Shown: piece after piece, positions 1 through 7,898 of the stretch
Layout: each line of letters begins with the position of its first letter
How positions within the stretch are numbered: position 1 is the stretch's first letter
Notes under the pieces: generated by a model
Database searches by the model: none
The model's input: only the letters and a program-made list of their open reading frames with translations
Told to the model about the DNA's origin: nothing
Assembly: GCA_902564025.1 (NCBI GenBank)
Contig: CACEZK010000011.1
Coordinates: 1-34,572 of the forward strand
Length of the DNA stretch: 34,572 nucleotides
Source: an uncultured Pelagibacteraceae bacterium
GTDB lineage: Bacteria > Pseudomonadota > Alphaproteobacteria > Pelagibacterales > AG-422-B15
Reading direction: 5' to 3'
Made by a program: the position numbers and the translations under genes

Positions 1-249
1 ATTCGAAAAAGAATGGCCTTAGCAAGAGCATTGGCTGTATCAGGTCAAATCGTTGTTCTTGATGAACCAACCGAGTCGATAGATGAACGAGGAAAAAAGG
101 CAATTTATCGGTTATTAGATATTCTCTTAGAGGAGAATAAAACTCTAATTATTTCATCACAAGATAGGGAAGTAATTGAAAAAGCAAACGTTAAAATAGA
201 TTTGGATATAAAACCTATTCCGCTAGTCTCTGATATAAGAAAAAGCTAA
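1..249 (+). CDS. Type I secretion ABC transporter ATPase, C-terminal end (5' truncated)
   Basis: This is the tail of an ABC ATPase that enters from outside the window; the reading frame is open from base 1, so the ATG at 13 is internal. What is visible is the end of the signature region (R-M-A-L-A-R-A-L), a Walker B (IVVLDEPTES) and a D-loop-like ESID. Only five bases separate it from a HlyD-type membrane fusion gene, which points to the inner-membrane ATPase of a type I secretion system (HlyB/LapB class) rather than an importer. The switch (H-loop) position reads I-I-S-S-Q-D, with Gln where the family usually has His. Its substrate is not in view; a secreted adhesin or RTX-type protein upstream is possible but unseen. 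Confidence 0.85.
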   Translation: MRKRMALARALAVSGQIVVLDEPTESIDERGKKAIYRLLDILLEENKTLIISSQDREVIEKANVKIDLDIKPIPLVSDIRKS

Positions 250-254
250 AATAT

Positions 255-1457
255 ATGAATACACTACCTGAAAAACATAGGAAAAACACGCGACTATTCT
301 TTTATACTTTTTCTCTATTTGCAGCCACAGCGGGACTTTGGATGTTTTTATTTAACATCGACATAATAAGTAACGCTGATGGTCAAGTTATACCTGCAGG
401 AGATGTTAAGACTATTCAGCACCTTGAAGGAGGTATAATCGATCAAATATTAGTGAAAGAAAGTGATATCGTTAAAAAAGATGACCCTCTTGTTGTGCTT
501 GCAGCTACAGCCAGTGAAGTGGATGTAGACGAGGCTCAAGTACAGATTGACGCAAAAACTATTGAGTCAATTAGACTTGAAGCTGAGATAAATGATTTTG
601 ACGTACCTATTTTTGATGATCTTCTTATAAACAACAGACCTGAACTTGTTAATAAGTCACTAGAATTATTTGTTAGTAGAAAAAATAAACTTGAAGGAGA
701 TATAAAAAAGGTTTCAGCAGAGATCACTCAACATCAAACAGCAATTGATATTTTGATAAAACAGACAGAAATGAGTGAACAGTTATTAGCAGAGGGTATT
801 ATAACAGAATTTGCACATTATGATCTACTAAAGGAACTGAATGCAGCTAAGGGAGCATTGGAAACTTCTATTGAAGAAAAAGAAAATATTACTAAACAAT
901 TTGTAGAGAGCGCCCGTAACGCAAGACAAGTCGCACAGCGAGAAATATCAGAATTAAATGAAACCATAAGAGCATTAAAAGATAATCTTCAGAGAACTGT
1001 AATCACAGCACCCGTTGATGGAGTAATAAAGAATCTATTCTTTGTAACTATAGGAGGCGTTATCAGGCCTGGCGAAGCAATACTCGATATCGTTCCAACA
1101 AGAGATAACTTAATCGTTGAGGCGAGATTGCAGGAAAGTGACATAGGTTTTGTAAAGCCAGGACAAAGTGCTGTTGTTAAATTATCATCTGCTGATGCGG
1201 TAAATTTTGGTCAAATAGATGGTATTGTAGATAGGATTAGTCCAGATACTGAGCAAGACGAAAATGATAATCGAATTGTGTTTTATAATATTTTTGTAGA
1301 GCTTGAGCAGAATTACTTTGAGAGTAAAGAAAAGATTTACTACTTAGTACCGGGCGTTAAAGTAACCGCTAGTATTCAAATTGGAGAGCGGACTTTGGCA
1401 AATTATTTATTATCCCCATTTATTGGTTCATTAGGACAATCTTTTCAGGAAAGATAG
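255..1457 (+). CDS. HlyD-family membrane fusion protein of type I secretion system
   Basis: This is the periplasmic adaptor that links an inner-membrane ABC exporter to an outer-membrane channel. It is 400 residues long, usual for HlyD/PrtE/LapC proteins. One transmembrane helix lies near residues 12-34, followed by a biotinyl-lipoyl-like hairpin half (ADGQVIPAGDVKTIQHLEGG, about 41-60). A long charged, Glu/Lys-rich coiled-coil region covers about 90-240. The second lipoyl half (TVITAPVDGVIKNL) and a C-terminal beta domain follow. It begins five bases after the ATPase stop and is surely co-transcribed with it. No TolC-like outer-membrane factor is visible; the next gene is instead a different kind of outer-membrane barrel. 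The family call is firm; the cargo is unknown. Confidence 0.93.
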   Translation: MNTLPEKHRKNTRLFFYTFSLFAATAGLWMFLFNIDIISNADGQVIPAGDVKTIQHLEGGIIDQILVKESDIVKKDDPLVVLAATASEVDVDEAQVQIDAKTIESIRLEAEINDFDVPIFDDLLINNRPELVNKSLELFVSRKNKLEGDIKKVSAEITQHQTAIDILIKQTEMSEQLLAEGIITEFAHYDLLKELNAAKGALETSIEEKENITKQFVESARNARQVAQREISELNETIRALKDNLQRTVITAPVDGVIKNLFFVTIGGVIRPGEAILDIVPTRDNLIVEARLQESDIGFVKPGQSAVVKLSSADAVNFGQIDGIVDRISPDTEQDENDNRIVFYNIFVELEQNYFESKEKIYYLVPGVKVTASIQIGERTLANYLLSPFIGSLGQSFQER

Positions 1458-1503
1458 TTAAATTAAGACTTATTTTAAACATGTAAATGTTATAGGCTTA
1501 AGT

Positions 1504-2439
1504 ATGAAAAGCTTTACCCCCTTACTTGTTCTGATATTTATTTTTGCAGCATCCTCTTTCACGATTGCAAGTGATACCTTAGAACGGATTATTGAAAATA
1601 AAGTTTCTTCGGGTTTAACAAGTATAGGTAACAAAATAGCTGAGATTATTCCTGGAGACGGTGATACTGAAGTTACGATTTCAGAGCAAGAAAATTATGA
1701 TATTAAATTTTCAATTCTAGCAGTACGTCCAATCGTAAAGAATCCTTATCAGGGATTAAATAGAGAACATTTATATTTTACCCAATTACGATTAGGCAGT
1801 CACGAGCCTTTTGCAAATGGAGATGAAAGAACTCTATTGAATGCAGGCATTGGCTTTAGAACTCTTGTCAACAATAACAATGCTATATTAGGCGCAAACT
1901 TATTCCATGACTATGAATTTGATGAAGGGCATCAAAGAGGAAGTGTAGGAATTGAATACCTTGCCAATAATTTTCAGCTATATGCAAATATTTATGACAG
2001 ATTGTCTGAAAAGGTTAGTTATACAGCAGGTTCGTCCAACGTTTATGAAGAAGTGTTGAATGGGTACGACTTTTCTGTTGTTGGGTCTTTACCTTACCTA
2101 CCATGGGCAAAAGTTATATATAATGGTTATAGCTGGGATAAATCAGGTGCAGACATAGAGGGTGATAAAATTTCTTTAGAAGCTCAAATTATTAATGGAG
2201 TATTATTTGAATATGGTAAAAATGACATTGAGAATAGCTCTGACGATGAAGATTTCTATAAGTTTACGTTTAAATGGCCGAGAGATCATTTATCACCTAC
2301 GCTCGTATCTCATGGAATAACTGAATATGCATTTCCAAAATATAATATGAAAAATGAGATGCTTCATAAAGTTAGAAGAACAAACAATATTATAACTGAA
2401 AAAAATATGGGAGGAGTTTATATAGCTAGATCACAATGA
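1504..2439 (+). CDS. Free-standing inverse-autotransporter (intimin/invasin-type) beta-barrel protein
   Basis: An outer-membrane beta-barrel protein of 311 residues with a signal peptide (about 1-22). The core matches the inverse-autotransporter beta domain of intimins and invasins: a GIGFRTLVNNNNAILGANLF strand pair, then FHDYEFDEGHQRGSVGIEYL, then a strand ending YDRLS, an E-x-x-x-NGYDF segment and a PYLPWAKVIYNGY strand. In intimins this domain anchors a long C-terminal Ig-like passenger. Here the protein stops soon after the barrel, and the next gene has its own signal peptide and overlaps by ATGA. The position right after type I secretion genes suggests it works with that exporter or anchors a separate surface protein; this is inference. 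Family assignment is from recalled motif pattern. Confidence 0.8.
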   Translation: MKSFTPLLVLIFIFAASSFTIASDTLERIIENKVSSGLTSIGNKIAEIIPGDGDTEVTISEQENYDIKFSILAVRPIVKNPYQGLNREHLYFTQLRLGSHEPFANGDERTLLNAGIGFRTLVNNNNAILGANLFHDYEFDEGHQRGSVGIEYLANNFQLYANIYDRLSEKVSYTAGSSNVYEEVLNGYDFSVVGSLPYLPWAKVIYNGYSWDKSGADIEGDKISLEAQIINGVLFEYGKNDIENSSDDEDFYKFTFKWPRDHLSPTLVSHGITEYAFPKYNMKNEMLHKVRRTNNIITEKNMGGVYIARSQ

Positions 2440-3425
2440 TTGATATAAATAAATTTTTTTACATATTTTGTTTTGTTATTTTTTTCAATAATAATTCTTT
2501 TTCCGCTCAATTTGAGTTCGATCAAGACGATCCAACTATTTTTAAAGTAAAGCCAATGAACATGCAATTATGTGAGGATTGGGACCGCTCTACAGGTGAG
2601 TGTGTCGGAGACAACACTTATACAATTACAAAGAAATTAACGGCTGATGATGGAAGGTGCGATATTGCTGGAGTTGCGCCAAATGCAATTGCTTGTAACT
2701 ATGGTTCATTTAACAATCCAAATCTTCCATCAGGTGTGACTTATTCATACATAAGAACAGAATTATCAAGATCAATGTGGTTAAAGGGGACAGTAACAAA
2801 TACAAATGATCCAAGTGTTTCTGGCGTTTCCCAGTGTCATACTGATGGTAGCCATACACAGGCTAATAATTCACAAAATGCTGAGGGTAATACAGCGAGT
2901 GATTTTACGCCTACCCTGCAAAAATTTAATTTTGTTAATGGTCCAGGAAATGAAGCTACGATTGCTGCAGGGCTTGATAATGGCACAAAAACAACTGCGA
3001 ACACCAATCAGAATTATATGAATACTTGTATAAATGATCTTAATGCGCAAGCTTGTTATTGGAATACACTTCCATCGCTGGTAGCTCAGGGGGCAACACA
3101 TTTTGGATTAGCTATCGATGGAAATGCGGGGACTTCAAACTGGTTTACAAAAGATTATTATATGCATACGCCGTATTACGCGTCTACAGAACATATTTGG
3201 ATGAGTGATCTTGATGAGGCGGATACAACTTTAGTATTAATGTACGTTCTTGAAACTCCGTATTTAACTAAACCAGGGATTATCCCTACACTTAAAATGT
3301 CTTTTTCTGTGAAAGATGCTTTAGATGCTGATTTTTTTAAATCAGAGGTAGCAGGGAAAGAGGATGTTACGTCGTGTGCGTTATACGTTGGCTCTCCAGG
3401 TGTTTCTATGTCACTTTTTGATTAA
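2436..3425 (+). CDS. Secreted cysteine-containing protein of unknown function
   Basis: A 329-residue protein translationally coupled to the barrel gene by an ATGA overlap. An N-terminal hydrophobic stretch (about 6-22, ending SFSA before QFEFDQDD) is a plausible Sec signal peptide. The mature part holds eight cysteines, an even number consistent with disulfides, and is rich in Asn, Thr and Asp, with little charge clustering. The segment with LCEDWDRSTGEC recalls small extracytoplasmic proteins that pair two cysteines around a short loop, but I do not recognise the family. Context suggests a periplasmic or surface protein displayed by, or partnered with, the preceding barrel. No lipobox, catalytic motif or transmembrane anchor was seen. 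Confidence 0.75.
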   Translation: MIDINKFFYIFCFVIFFNNNSFSAQFEFDQDDPTIFKVKPMNMQLCEDWDRSTGECVGDNTYTITKKLTADDGRCDIAGVAPNAIACNYGSFNNPNLPSGVTYSYIRTELSRSMWLKGTVTNTNDPSVSGVSQCHTDGSHTQANNSQNAEGNTASDFTPTLQKFNFVNGPGNEATIAAGLDNGTKTTANTNQNYMNTCINDLNAQACYWNTLPSLVAQGATHFGLAIDGNAGTSNWFTKDYYMHTPYYASTEHIWMSDLDEADTTLVLMYVLETPYLTKPGIIPTLKMSFSVKDALDADFFKSEVAGKEDVTSCALYVGSPGVSMSLFD

Positions 3426-3483
3426 TTCTGTTTAATTAAAAACTAGCCCTTCAGACTCATTTTTAATTATGCTATAAAAAATT

Positions 3484-3978
3484 ATGAAAATTTTAATTTT
3501 TGGTTTACCAGGCTCGGGTAAAACTTGGCTAGCAGAGAGACTGGTTCAGAATATTGACAATTGTGCCTGGTATAACGCAGATGTCGTAAGGAGTGCTTCG
3601 AATGACTGGGATTTTTCAAAAGAGGGTAGGTCAAGGCAGGCAATGAGAATGAAAACTTTTGCTGACTTTGAAAAAAACAATGGAAGATATGTAATATGTG
3701 ATTTTGTTGCTCCAACAAAAGCCGCAAGAGAGTCTTTTGAAGCGGATTATTTAATTTGGCTTGATACAATTACGGAAGGAAGAGTTGTAGACAATAAAAG
3801 AAAAGAATTAGAGAACTCTAAGGACCTTCCATTTGAAGTTGAAACACTTGAGAGTTCTCAAGCGTTTAAAGATACAACCAATATGTTCGAAGCGCCTAAT
3901 AATGCAAATAAAATTATTACAAGTTTCATGAATGATCAGCAAATAGCTGCATTGGCTGATGAGATAACTAATGTTTGA
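3484..3978 (+). CDS. Adenylylsulfate kinase-like P-loop protein (CysC superfamily)
   Basis: A 164-residue P-loop kinase. The Walker A is FGLPGSGKT (residues 6-14). Downstream, NADVVR (31-36) stands where APS kinases have DGDxxR, then DWDFSKEGRSRQ (41-52) corresponds to the CysC GFSxxDR segment, and ICDFVAPTKAAR (71-82) to the SFISPxRxxR strand. True CysC makes PAPS from APS. Here the DGD motif is altered (N-A-D), so the substrate may differ. The gene overlaps the next one, an HxGH nucleotidyltransferase, by eight bases, so the two are translated together. Similar kinase plus adenylyltransferase pairs are, from memory, seen in marine bacterial and phage surface-sugar clusters; the neighbouring apr genes make a role in sulfate activation or APS handling equally possible. 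Confidence 0.75.
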   Translation: MKILIFGLPGSGKTWLAERLVQNIDNCAWYNADVVRSASNDWDFSKEGRSRQAMRMKTFADFEKNNGRYVICDFVAPTKAARESFEADYLIWLDTITEGRVVDNKRKELENSKDLPFEVETLESSQAFKDTTNMFEAPNNANKIITSFMNDQQIAALADEITNV

Positions 3979-4366
3979 TTGGAAAAAGCCGACTTCTCAA
4001 TTGCTTGGTCGTTGGCAACCGTGGCATAAAGGGCATACTGAATTATTTAAAAAAGCATTAAAGTTATCAGGGCAAGTTTGCATTATGTTTAGAGATGTTT
4101 CAGGAGTTGATGCTGGTGTTGATGGCCAGTCAGACAATCCATTTGAGTTTGATGATGTAAAACAAAGTATTATTAATAGTCTTGAGTTAGAGGGTTTTAA
4201 GAATGAGAGAGAGTTTATTGTAATAAAGGTGCCAAATATAACGGATATTTCATATGGTAGAGGAGTAGGTTACACATTTACAGAGCACGACCTAGGAGAA
4301 GAAATTCATAAAATTTCAGCTACTAAAATTCGAAAAGAGATGAGAGATAAGAAAGAATTAGTCTAA
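3971..4366 (+). CDS. Small HxGH-motif adenylyl/cytidylyltransferase
   Basis: A 131-residue nucleotidyltransferase of the HxGH superfamily. It has GRWQPWHKGH (13-22; HKGH is the nucleotide-binding motif) close to the N-terminus and ISATKIR (115-121) near the C-terminus, the two signatures of NadM/cytidylyltransferase-like enzymes. The GRxQPxHxGH pattern resembles nicotinamide-nucleotide adenylyltransferases more than classical ATP sulfurylase, and the protein is far shorter than Sat. It overlaps the kinase gene upstream by eight bases. Its stop overlaps by four bases the stop of the convergent last gene of the aprMBA operon. Substrate unknown: candidates are sulfate (with the kinase), an NMN-like compound, or a polyol/alkyl phosphate for surface decoration. 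Confidence 0.75.
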   Translation: MFDWKKPTSQLLGRWQPWHKGHTELFKKALKLSGQVCIMFRDVSGVDAGVDGQSDNPFEFDDVKQSIINSLELEGFKNEREFIVIKVPNITDISYGRGVGYTFTEHDLGEEIHKISATKIRKEMRDKKELV

Positions 4367-4713
4367 AATATCGTTGCTCCAAATATTTTTATTTCTCCAT
4401 CTTCTACCCCTAGGACTAATCTTCCAAGATAGTCTCCATCTGAAATAGTACTTTTTTGTTTGAATAGTACCGTAACATGCTCGTCTCTTCTGATACATCC
4501 GAGAAATTCATTTTCTAACTTTAAGTTTGTAATAACCTCGTTGTTTGCCCATTGTTTCGCGAGCTCAATTTCATTTGCGCCAAAAAGCATTCTTGCCGAA
4601 AAATCTTTTGTAAATCCAAAGTAATCTTGAGAATTTGAGCATACAATTAAGTTATTCCAGAGAGGGGAAGCAATTTCTAAAATTTCTTCATTGGATTTCC
4701 CTAGAAGATCCAT
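4363..4713 (-). CDS. Hypothetical protein, last gene of the aprMBA operon
   Basis: I do not recognise this 116-residue protein. Its ATG follows the aprA stop codon with no gap (TAAATG on the minus strand), so it is almost certainly translated with aprA. It is soluble, with no signal peptide and no metal-binding cysteine cluster. The first half looks helical (EEILEIASPLWNNL, IELAKQWANNEV). The second half looks like several antiparallel strands (HVTVLFKQ, YLGRLVLGVEDG, EIKIFGATIF). This helix-then-sheet order would suit a cystatin/NTF2-like fold, but that is a guess from pattern only. By position it may be an accessory or maturation protein for APS reductase or sulfite handling. Confidence 0.7.
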   Translation of the reverse strand: MDLLGKSNEEILEIASPLWNNLIVCSNSQDYFGFTKDFSARMLFGANEIELAKQWANNEVITNLKLENEFLGCIRRDEHVTVLFKQKSTISDGDYLGRLVLGVEDGEIKIFGATIF

Positions 4714-6549
4714 TTAGTCGACTAGATTATGCATAGGAGCCTTATTCATACTGAATTCGCCTGACTCCCTGTCTCTTTGTGAAACTGTCAAACAGTGCCA
4801 ATTTGCATCATCAATTTTCATATGATCACCACGATAATAATAGCCAGGCCATCGTGTTTCTTCCCTAAATAATGTATGACTCGTCACACACTGTGAAGTA
4901 ATAACCCTATGCTTTAATTCCCAAGCTCTCATGAGCTGGTGGTAATCTTCCGCAGCTACATGCTCTAAATCTTCTTCAAGCATCTTTAGGAGATTAGTCC
5001 CAATTTTCAGCAAATTATCATTTGTCATATATGAAACTCCAACACCGCCTACATATTCATCCATGATTTTTTGTAAACGTTGGAGCCCTTGAATCGGAAG
5101 AATATAGCTTGGTGATACTGTGCCGGCAGTAATTTCGTTTCTCCCTACTTTATAATTTTCAAGAGGTTTGTAGATTACTTCTTTTAAATCTTCGTATTGT
5201 TTGTCTGTAACTTTAATTTCTTCATTCTGAATATCATTTACGTATTTTACAGCAGCTTTCGCAGCAAGACGGCCTTCAGTAAATGAACCTGAGGAAAACT
5301 TATGCGCACTTCCTCCAACTGTGTCACCTGCACCAAACAATCCATTAACACTTGTCATCCTGTTGTATCCCCAGAAATAGTCACTTGGTGAGATATCCTC
5401 CGGACCACTTACCCATGTTCCAGAACAAGTAGCGTGTGAGCCCATTACATATGGTTCGGATGTAGTGAGTTCAGGATTTGTATATTTTGGGTCAATGTTC
5501 TGAGATGCCCATACAACTGCTTGACCGACTGTCATTCCTAGAAAATTTTCCCAGCCAACTGTTTCCATGTGGGGATCTTGAAACGCCTCTTTTGTAACCA
5601 TATGAATTGGACCGCGACCAGCTTTTACCTCTTCAATAAATGCATGGTTTCTAAGACATGTTGGAACAGGTACGTGATCAATATATTCGCCTACAAGTTT
5701 TTTTGTTTCTTCGTACCATTTTTTCTCGTAGTTTTCACCATTGCCATTTTCTGTATAAGTCTTGAGATGTAAAAAATAAGCACCCACCGGTCCATAACCA
5801 TCTTTAAATCTTGTTAGAACTATTCTATTTTCCATTTGTGTCATTTTAGCTCCAGCCATAATAGGAAGAGCATAAGCTGAACCATTGCTCCATGGCGCAT
5901 ACCAAGTCCTTCCCATTCCTTCGCCAACAGCTCTTGGTTTAAAAATATGAGATGCTCCTCCTGCAGCAACAATAACTGCTTTGGCTTTAAAAACATGATA
6001 ATTCCCTGTTCGCATATTGAAACCAACAGCGCCGCCTACGCGGTCAGATTTGCCCTCATCCATCAGAAGATGAGTTATCATTATTCTGTTATAAATTTTG
6101 TCAGCTGATTTTTTTGCGGCCTCAGCTACAATGGGTTTATAACTTTCACCATGTATCATTATTTGCCATTTACCCTCTCTTTGGTAACGACCAGTTTCTT
6201 TATCACGCATTATTGGTAATCCCCATTCGTCGAACATATGAACAGTAGAGTCAACATGTCTTGCAATATCGTATGTGAGATCCTCTCTAACTAAACCCAT
6301 TAGGTCATTTCTGGCATATCTGACATGATCCTCTGGTTGGTTTTCGTCCCATTGCATTCCCATATAGCAGTTTATTGCGTATAGTCCTTGAGCTACTGCG
6401 CCGCTTCGATCTATGTTTGCTTTTTCAACACAAACTATTTTAAGATCTCTGCCCCAGTGTCTTGCTTCAAAGGTAGCGCCTGTTCCAGCCATTCCACCAC
6501 CGACGATGAGAATGTCACAATTCTCATGAATTGTTTTAATTGAAGCCAT
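4714..6549 (-). CDS. aprA: Adenylylsulfate (APS) reductase alpha subunit
   Basis: The 611-residue flavoprotein subunit of APS reductase, which interconverts APS with sulfite plus AMP in the cytoplasm. The FAD-binding GGGMAGTG lies at 17-24. Further AprA hallmarks are DRSGAVAQGLYAIN (47-60), TRFKDGYGPVGAYF (246-259) and GSHATCSGTWVSGP (370-383). R247 and H372 are the likely counterparts of the substrate Arg and His of characterised AprA. The length is slightly below the usual 620-660. It lies four bases after aprB in the order aprM-aprB-aprA. There are no dsr or qmo genes and the setting is an aerobic marine type, so it probably runs in the oxidative direction, disposing of sulfite made by Xsc or from other organosulfur compounds. 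Confidence 0.95.
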   Translation of the reverse strand: MASIKTIHENCDILIVGGGMAGTGATFEARHWGRDLKIVCVEKANIDRSGAVAQGLYAINCYMGMQWDENQPEDHVRYARNDLMGLVREDLTYDIARHVDSTVHMFDEWGLPIMRDKETGRYQREGKWQIMIHGESYKPIVAEAAKKSADKIYNRIMITHLLMDEGKSDRVGGAVGFNMRTGNYHVFKAKAVIVAAGGASHIFKPRAVGEGMGRTWYAPWSNGSAYALPIMAGAKMTQMENRIVLTRFKDGYGPVGAYFLHLKTYTENGNGENYEKKWYEETKKLVGEYIDHVPVPTCLRNHAFIEEVKAGRGPIHMVTKEAFQDPHMETVGWENFLGMTVGQAVVWASQNIDPKYTNPELTTSEPYVMGSHATCSGTWVSGPEDISPSDYFWGYNRMTSVNGLFGAGDTVGGSAHKFSSGSFTEGRLAAKAAVKYVNDIQNEEIKVTDKQYEDLKEVIYKPLENYKVGRNEITAGTVSPSYILPIQGLQRLQKIMDEYVGGVGVSYMTNDNLLKIGTNLLKMLEEDLEHVAAEDYHQLMRAWELKHRVITSQCVTSHTLFREETRWPGYYYRGDHMKIDDANWHCLTVSQRDRESGEFSMNKAPMHNLVD

Positions 6550-6553
6550 CTAT

Positions 6554-7018
6554 TTAGTTGATTCCTTTTTGATTATCTTTCTTTAGACTTGGAAGCCCTG
6601 TATCAATATTAAGTCCATTTGGTTCTGAGTAAAGTAACTGTGAATTTATTTCTTCATTTGTTGGGGGAGTTTCATCAGCAAGTTTTGGAATATGTTTACC
6701 CCAAGGTTTAGTTGTAATAGGTGAAACAAAATTTTTCTCGTGACCATTTCTAAATTTGATTCTCCAAGATATAGTACCTTTTTCCTCTTCACGAAGAACT
6801 CTTACTTTATGATGCATTGGAGCAAAATCTGCATAACCTCTTGCATCAATAGCGTTTTGAGGGCAGGCTTTTACACATGAATAGCACTCCCAGCACATGT
6901 TAGGCTCAATATTTACTGCACGTCTTGTTTCTTTATCTATATGCATGATGTCTGATGGACATATATCTACGCAATGGCCACATCCATCGCACCTTGTCAT
7001 GTATACAAATGTTGACAT
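6554..7018 (-). CDS. aprB: Adenylylsulfate (APS) reductase beta subunit, 2 x [4Fe-4S]
   Basis: The 154-residue electron-transfer subunit that partners AprA. Two ferredoxin-type clusters are plain: C10, C13, C16, C20 (CDGCGHCVDICP) and C42, C45, C48, C52 (CWECYSCVKACP). The C-terminal tail, with basic then acidic stretches, is the part that in AprB wraps around AprA. The length is typical for AprB. It sits between aprM (39-base gap) and aprA (4-base gap), all on the minus strand, so the subunits are made in equal amounts. Electrons from sulfite would pass from the AprA flavin through these clusters towards the membrane partner AprM. Confidence 0.96.
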   Translation of the reverse strand: MSTFVYMTRCDGCGHCVDICPSDIMHIDKETRRAVNIEPNMCWECYSCVKACPQNAIDARGYADFAPMHHKVRVLREEEKGTISWRIKFRNGHEKNFVSPITTKPWGKHIPKLADETPPTNEEINSQLLYSEPNGLNIDTGLPSLKKDNQKGIN

Positions 7019-7057
7019 ATGTTTTCCTCTTCTCGTTTCCTAGTAAATCAGTTTTTA

Positions 7058-7846
7058 TTAATAATGCCTAGGCGATTCTCGTTTAATTCCAAGCCCAAAT
7101 TGCTTTGGTGCTTCAGCTGGTGGAGGCAAATCATCTCTAAACCCGTCAGCTTCAGATAAATTCTTTTGAATCGCTGCACCAGGTTTGTAAAACATGTGAG
7201 CAAATTTCGACCAATAAACACCACCAAACAGTACTATATTAGATAAACCAAAGAGTACTAAAAACAAGGTATCTAGTATTGGAACTCCTGACGACTGAGT
7301 AAACGACCATGCTAATCCAAATGTTGCTGCAGCTAAAAGCGATAATACAAAAAGATCTGCTCTTATGATTCTATTCCACGGATTTGCCTCAGCAGAGACA
7401 TCAACTCTTAAGAAAAACCAGAACCAATAACCTCCTAGACAAGACATTATAGCCCCAACATGCCATAAAAATGATAATTGATATGGAGCAGCTGAATTAG
7501 CATATCCAAATATTAATATAACTGAAGCAACCCAAAATAATATAGAGCCGTACATACCTAAAAGATGAGCAATTCTTCTTTGCCCTCTGCCCAATTCAGA
7601 AGTTGTTAGTATATCGCTAGCAATTGTCTTACTTATAATTTTTGTCTTTTGAGATCCACTCAACTCATTTGCTGCAGACTCTTTCGCTCGTTTAAAATTA
7701 ATGAAAAAGTATTTTGCATTTTTCTTATGCGCCATATCCACTAAAGTACCTATTACAACCATCAGTATCATTACAACTACAAAGCCTTGTAAAGCAATAG
7801 CGGGCACAAAAGTCATAAGTTTTTCGAAAGGATTTATATAAATCAT
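7058..7846 (-). CDS. aprM: APS reductase membrane anchor protein
   Basis: A 262-residue integral membrane protein with about five hydrophobic helices (roughly 12-35, 98-117, 125-148, 165-185 and 195-218). A basic cytoplasmic loop (about 40-95) joins the first two. Its placement just ahead of aprBA is that of AprM in sulfur oxidisers of the Allochromatium type and in SAR11, where it is proposed to dock AprAB to the quinone pool in place of QmoABC. I see histidines in and near the helices (SFLWHVGAI, KFAHMFY) that might bind haem, but this is inference. Upstream on the minus strand, a TATAAT at 7864-7859 ends only 12 bases before the ATG, which would give a very short leader. Confidence 0.85.
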   Translation of the reverse strand: MIYINPFEKLMTFVPAIALQGFVVVMILMVVIGTLVDMAHKKNAKYFFINFKRAKESAANELSGSQKTKIISKTIASDILTTSELGRGQRRIAHLLGMYGSILFWVASVILIFGYANSAAPYQLSFLWHVGAIMSCLGGYWFWFFLRVDVSAEANPWNRIIRADLFVLSLLAAATFGLAWSFTQSSGVPILDTLFLVLFGLSNIVLFGGVYWSKFAHMFYKPGAAIQKNLSEADGFRDDLPPPAEAPKQFGLGIKRESPRHY

Positions 7847-7898
7847 AAGTATAAGTTAATTATAACAGAACTATAAATAATAACTATTGTTTATACTT
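7847..7898. repeat. 8-bp perfect inverted repeat in the aprM leader
   Basis: AAGTATAA (7847-7854) and TTATACTT (7891-7898) are exact reverse complements separated by 36 bases. They fill the gap between the end of the GST gene and the start of aprM almost exactly, one arm touching each gene. This could be an operator for the apr operon or a long-looped RNA hairpin. The region is very AT-rich, so chance is a real alternative. Confidence 0.35.

Noticed and set aside
2436..3425. Frameshifted passenger of the inverse-autotransporter barrel
   Set aside because: This frame begins with its own signal peptide at an ATGA overlap and lacks Ig-like repeats, so it reads as a separate gene rather than a broken fusion.
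3482..3769. Minus-strand open frame opposite the APS-kinase-like gene
   Set aside because: It lies wholly over a gene with clear P-loop and family motifs, and its own translation shows no domain.
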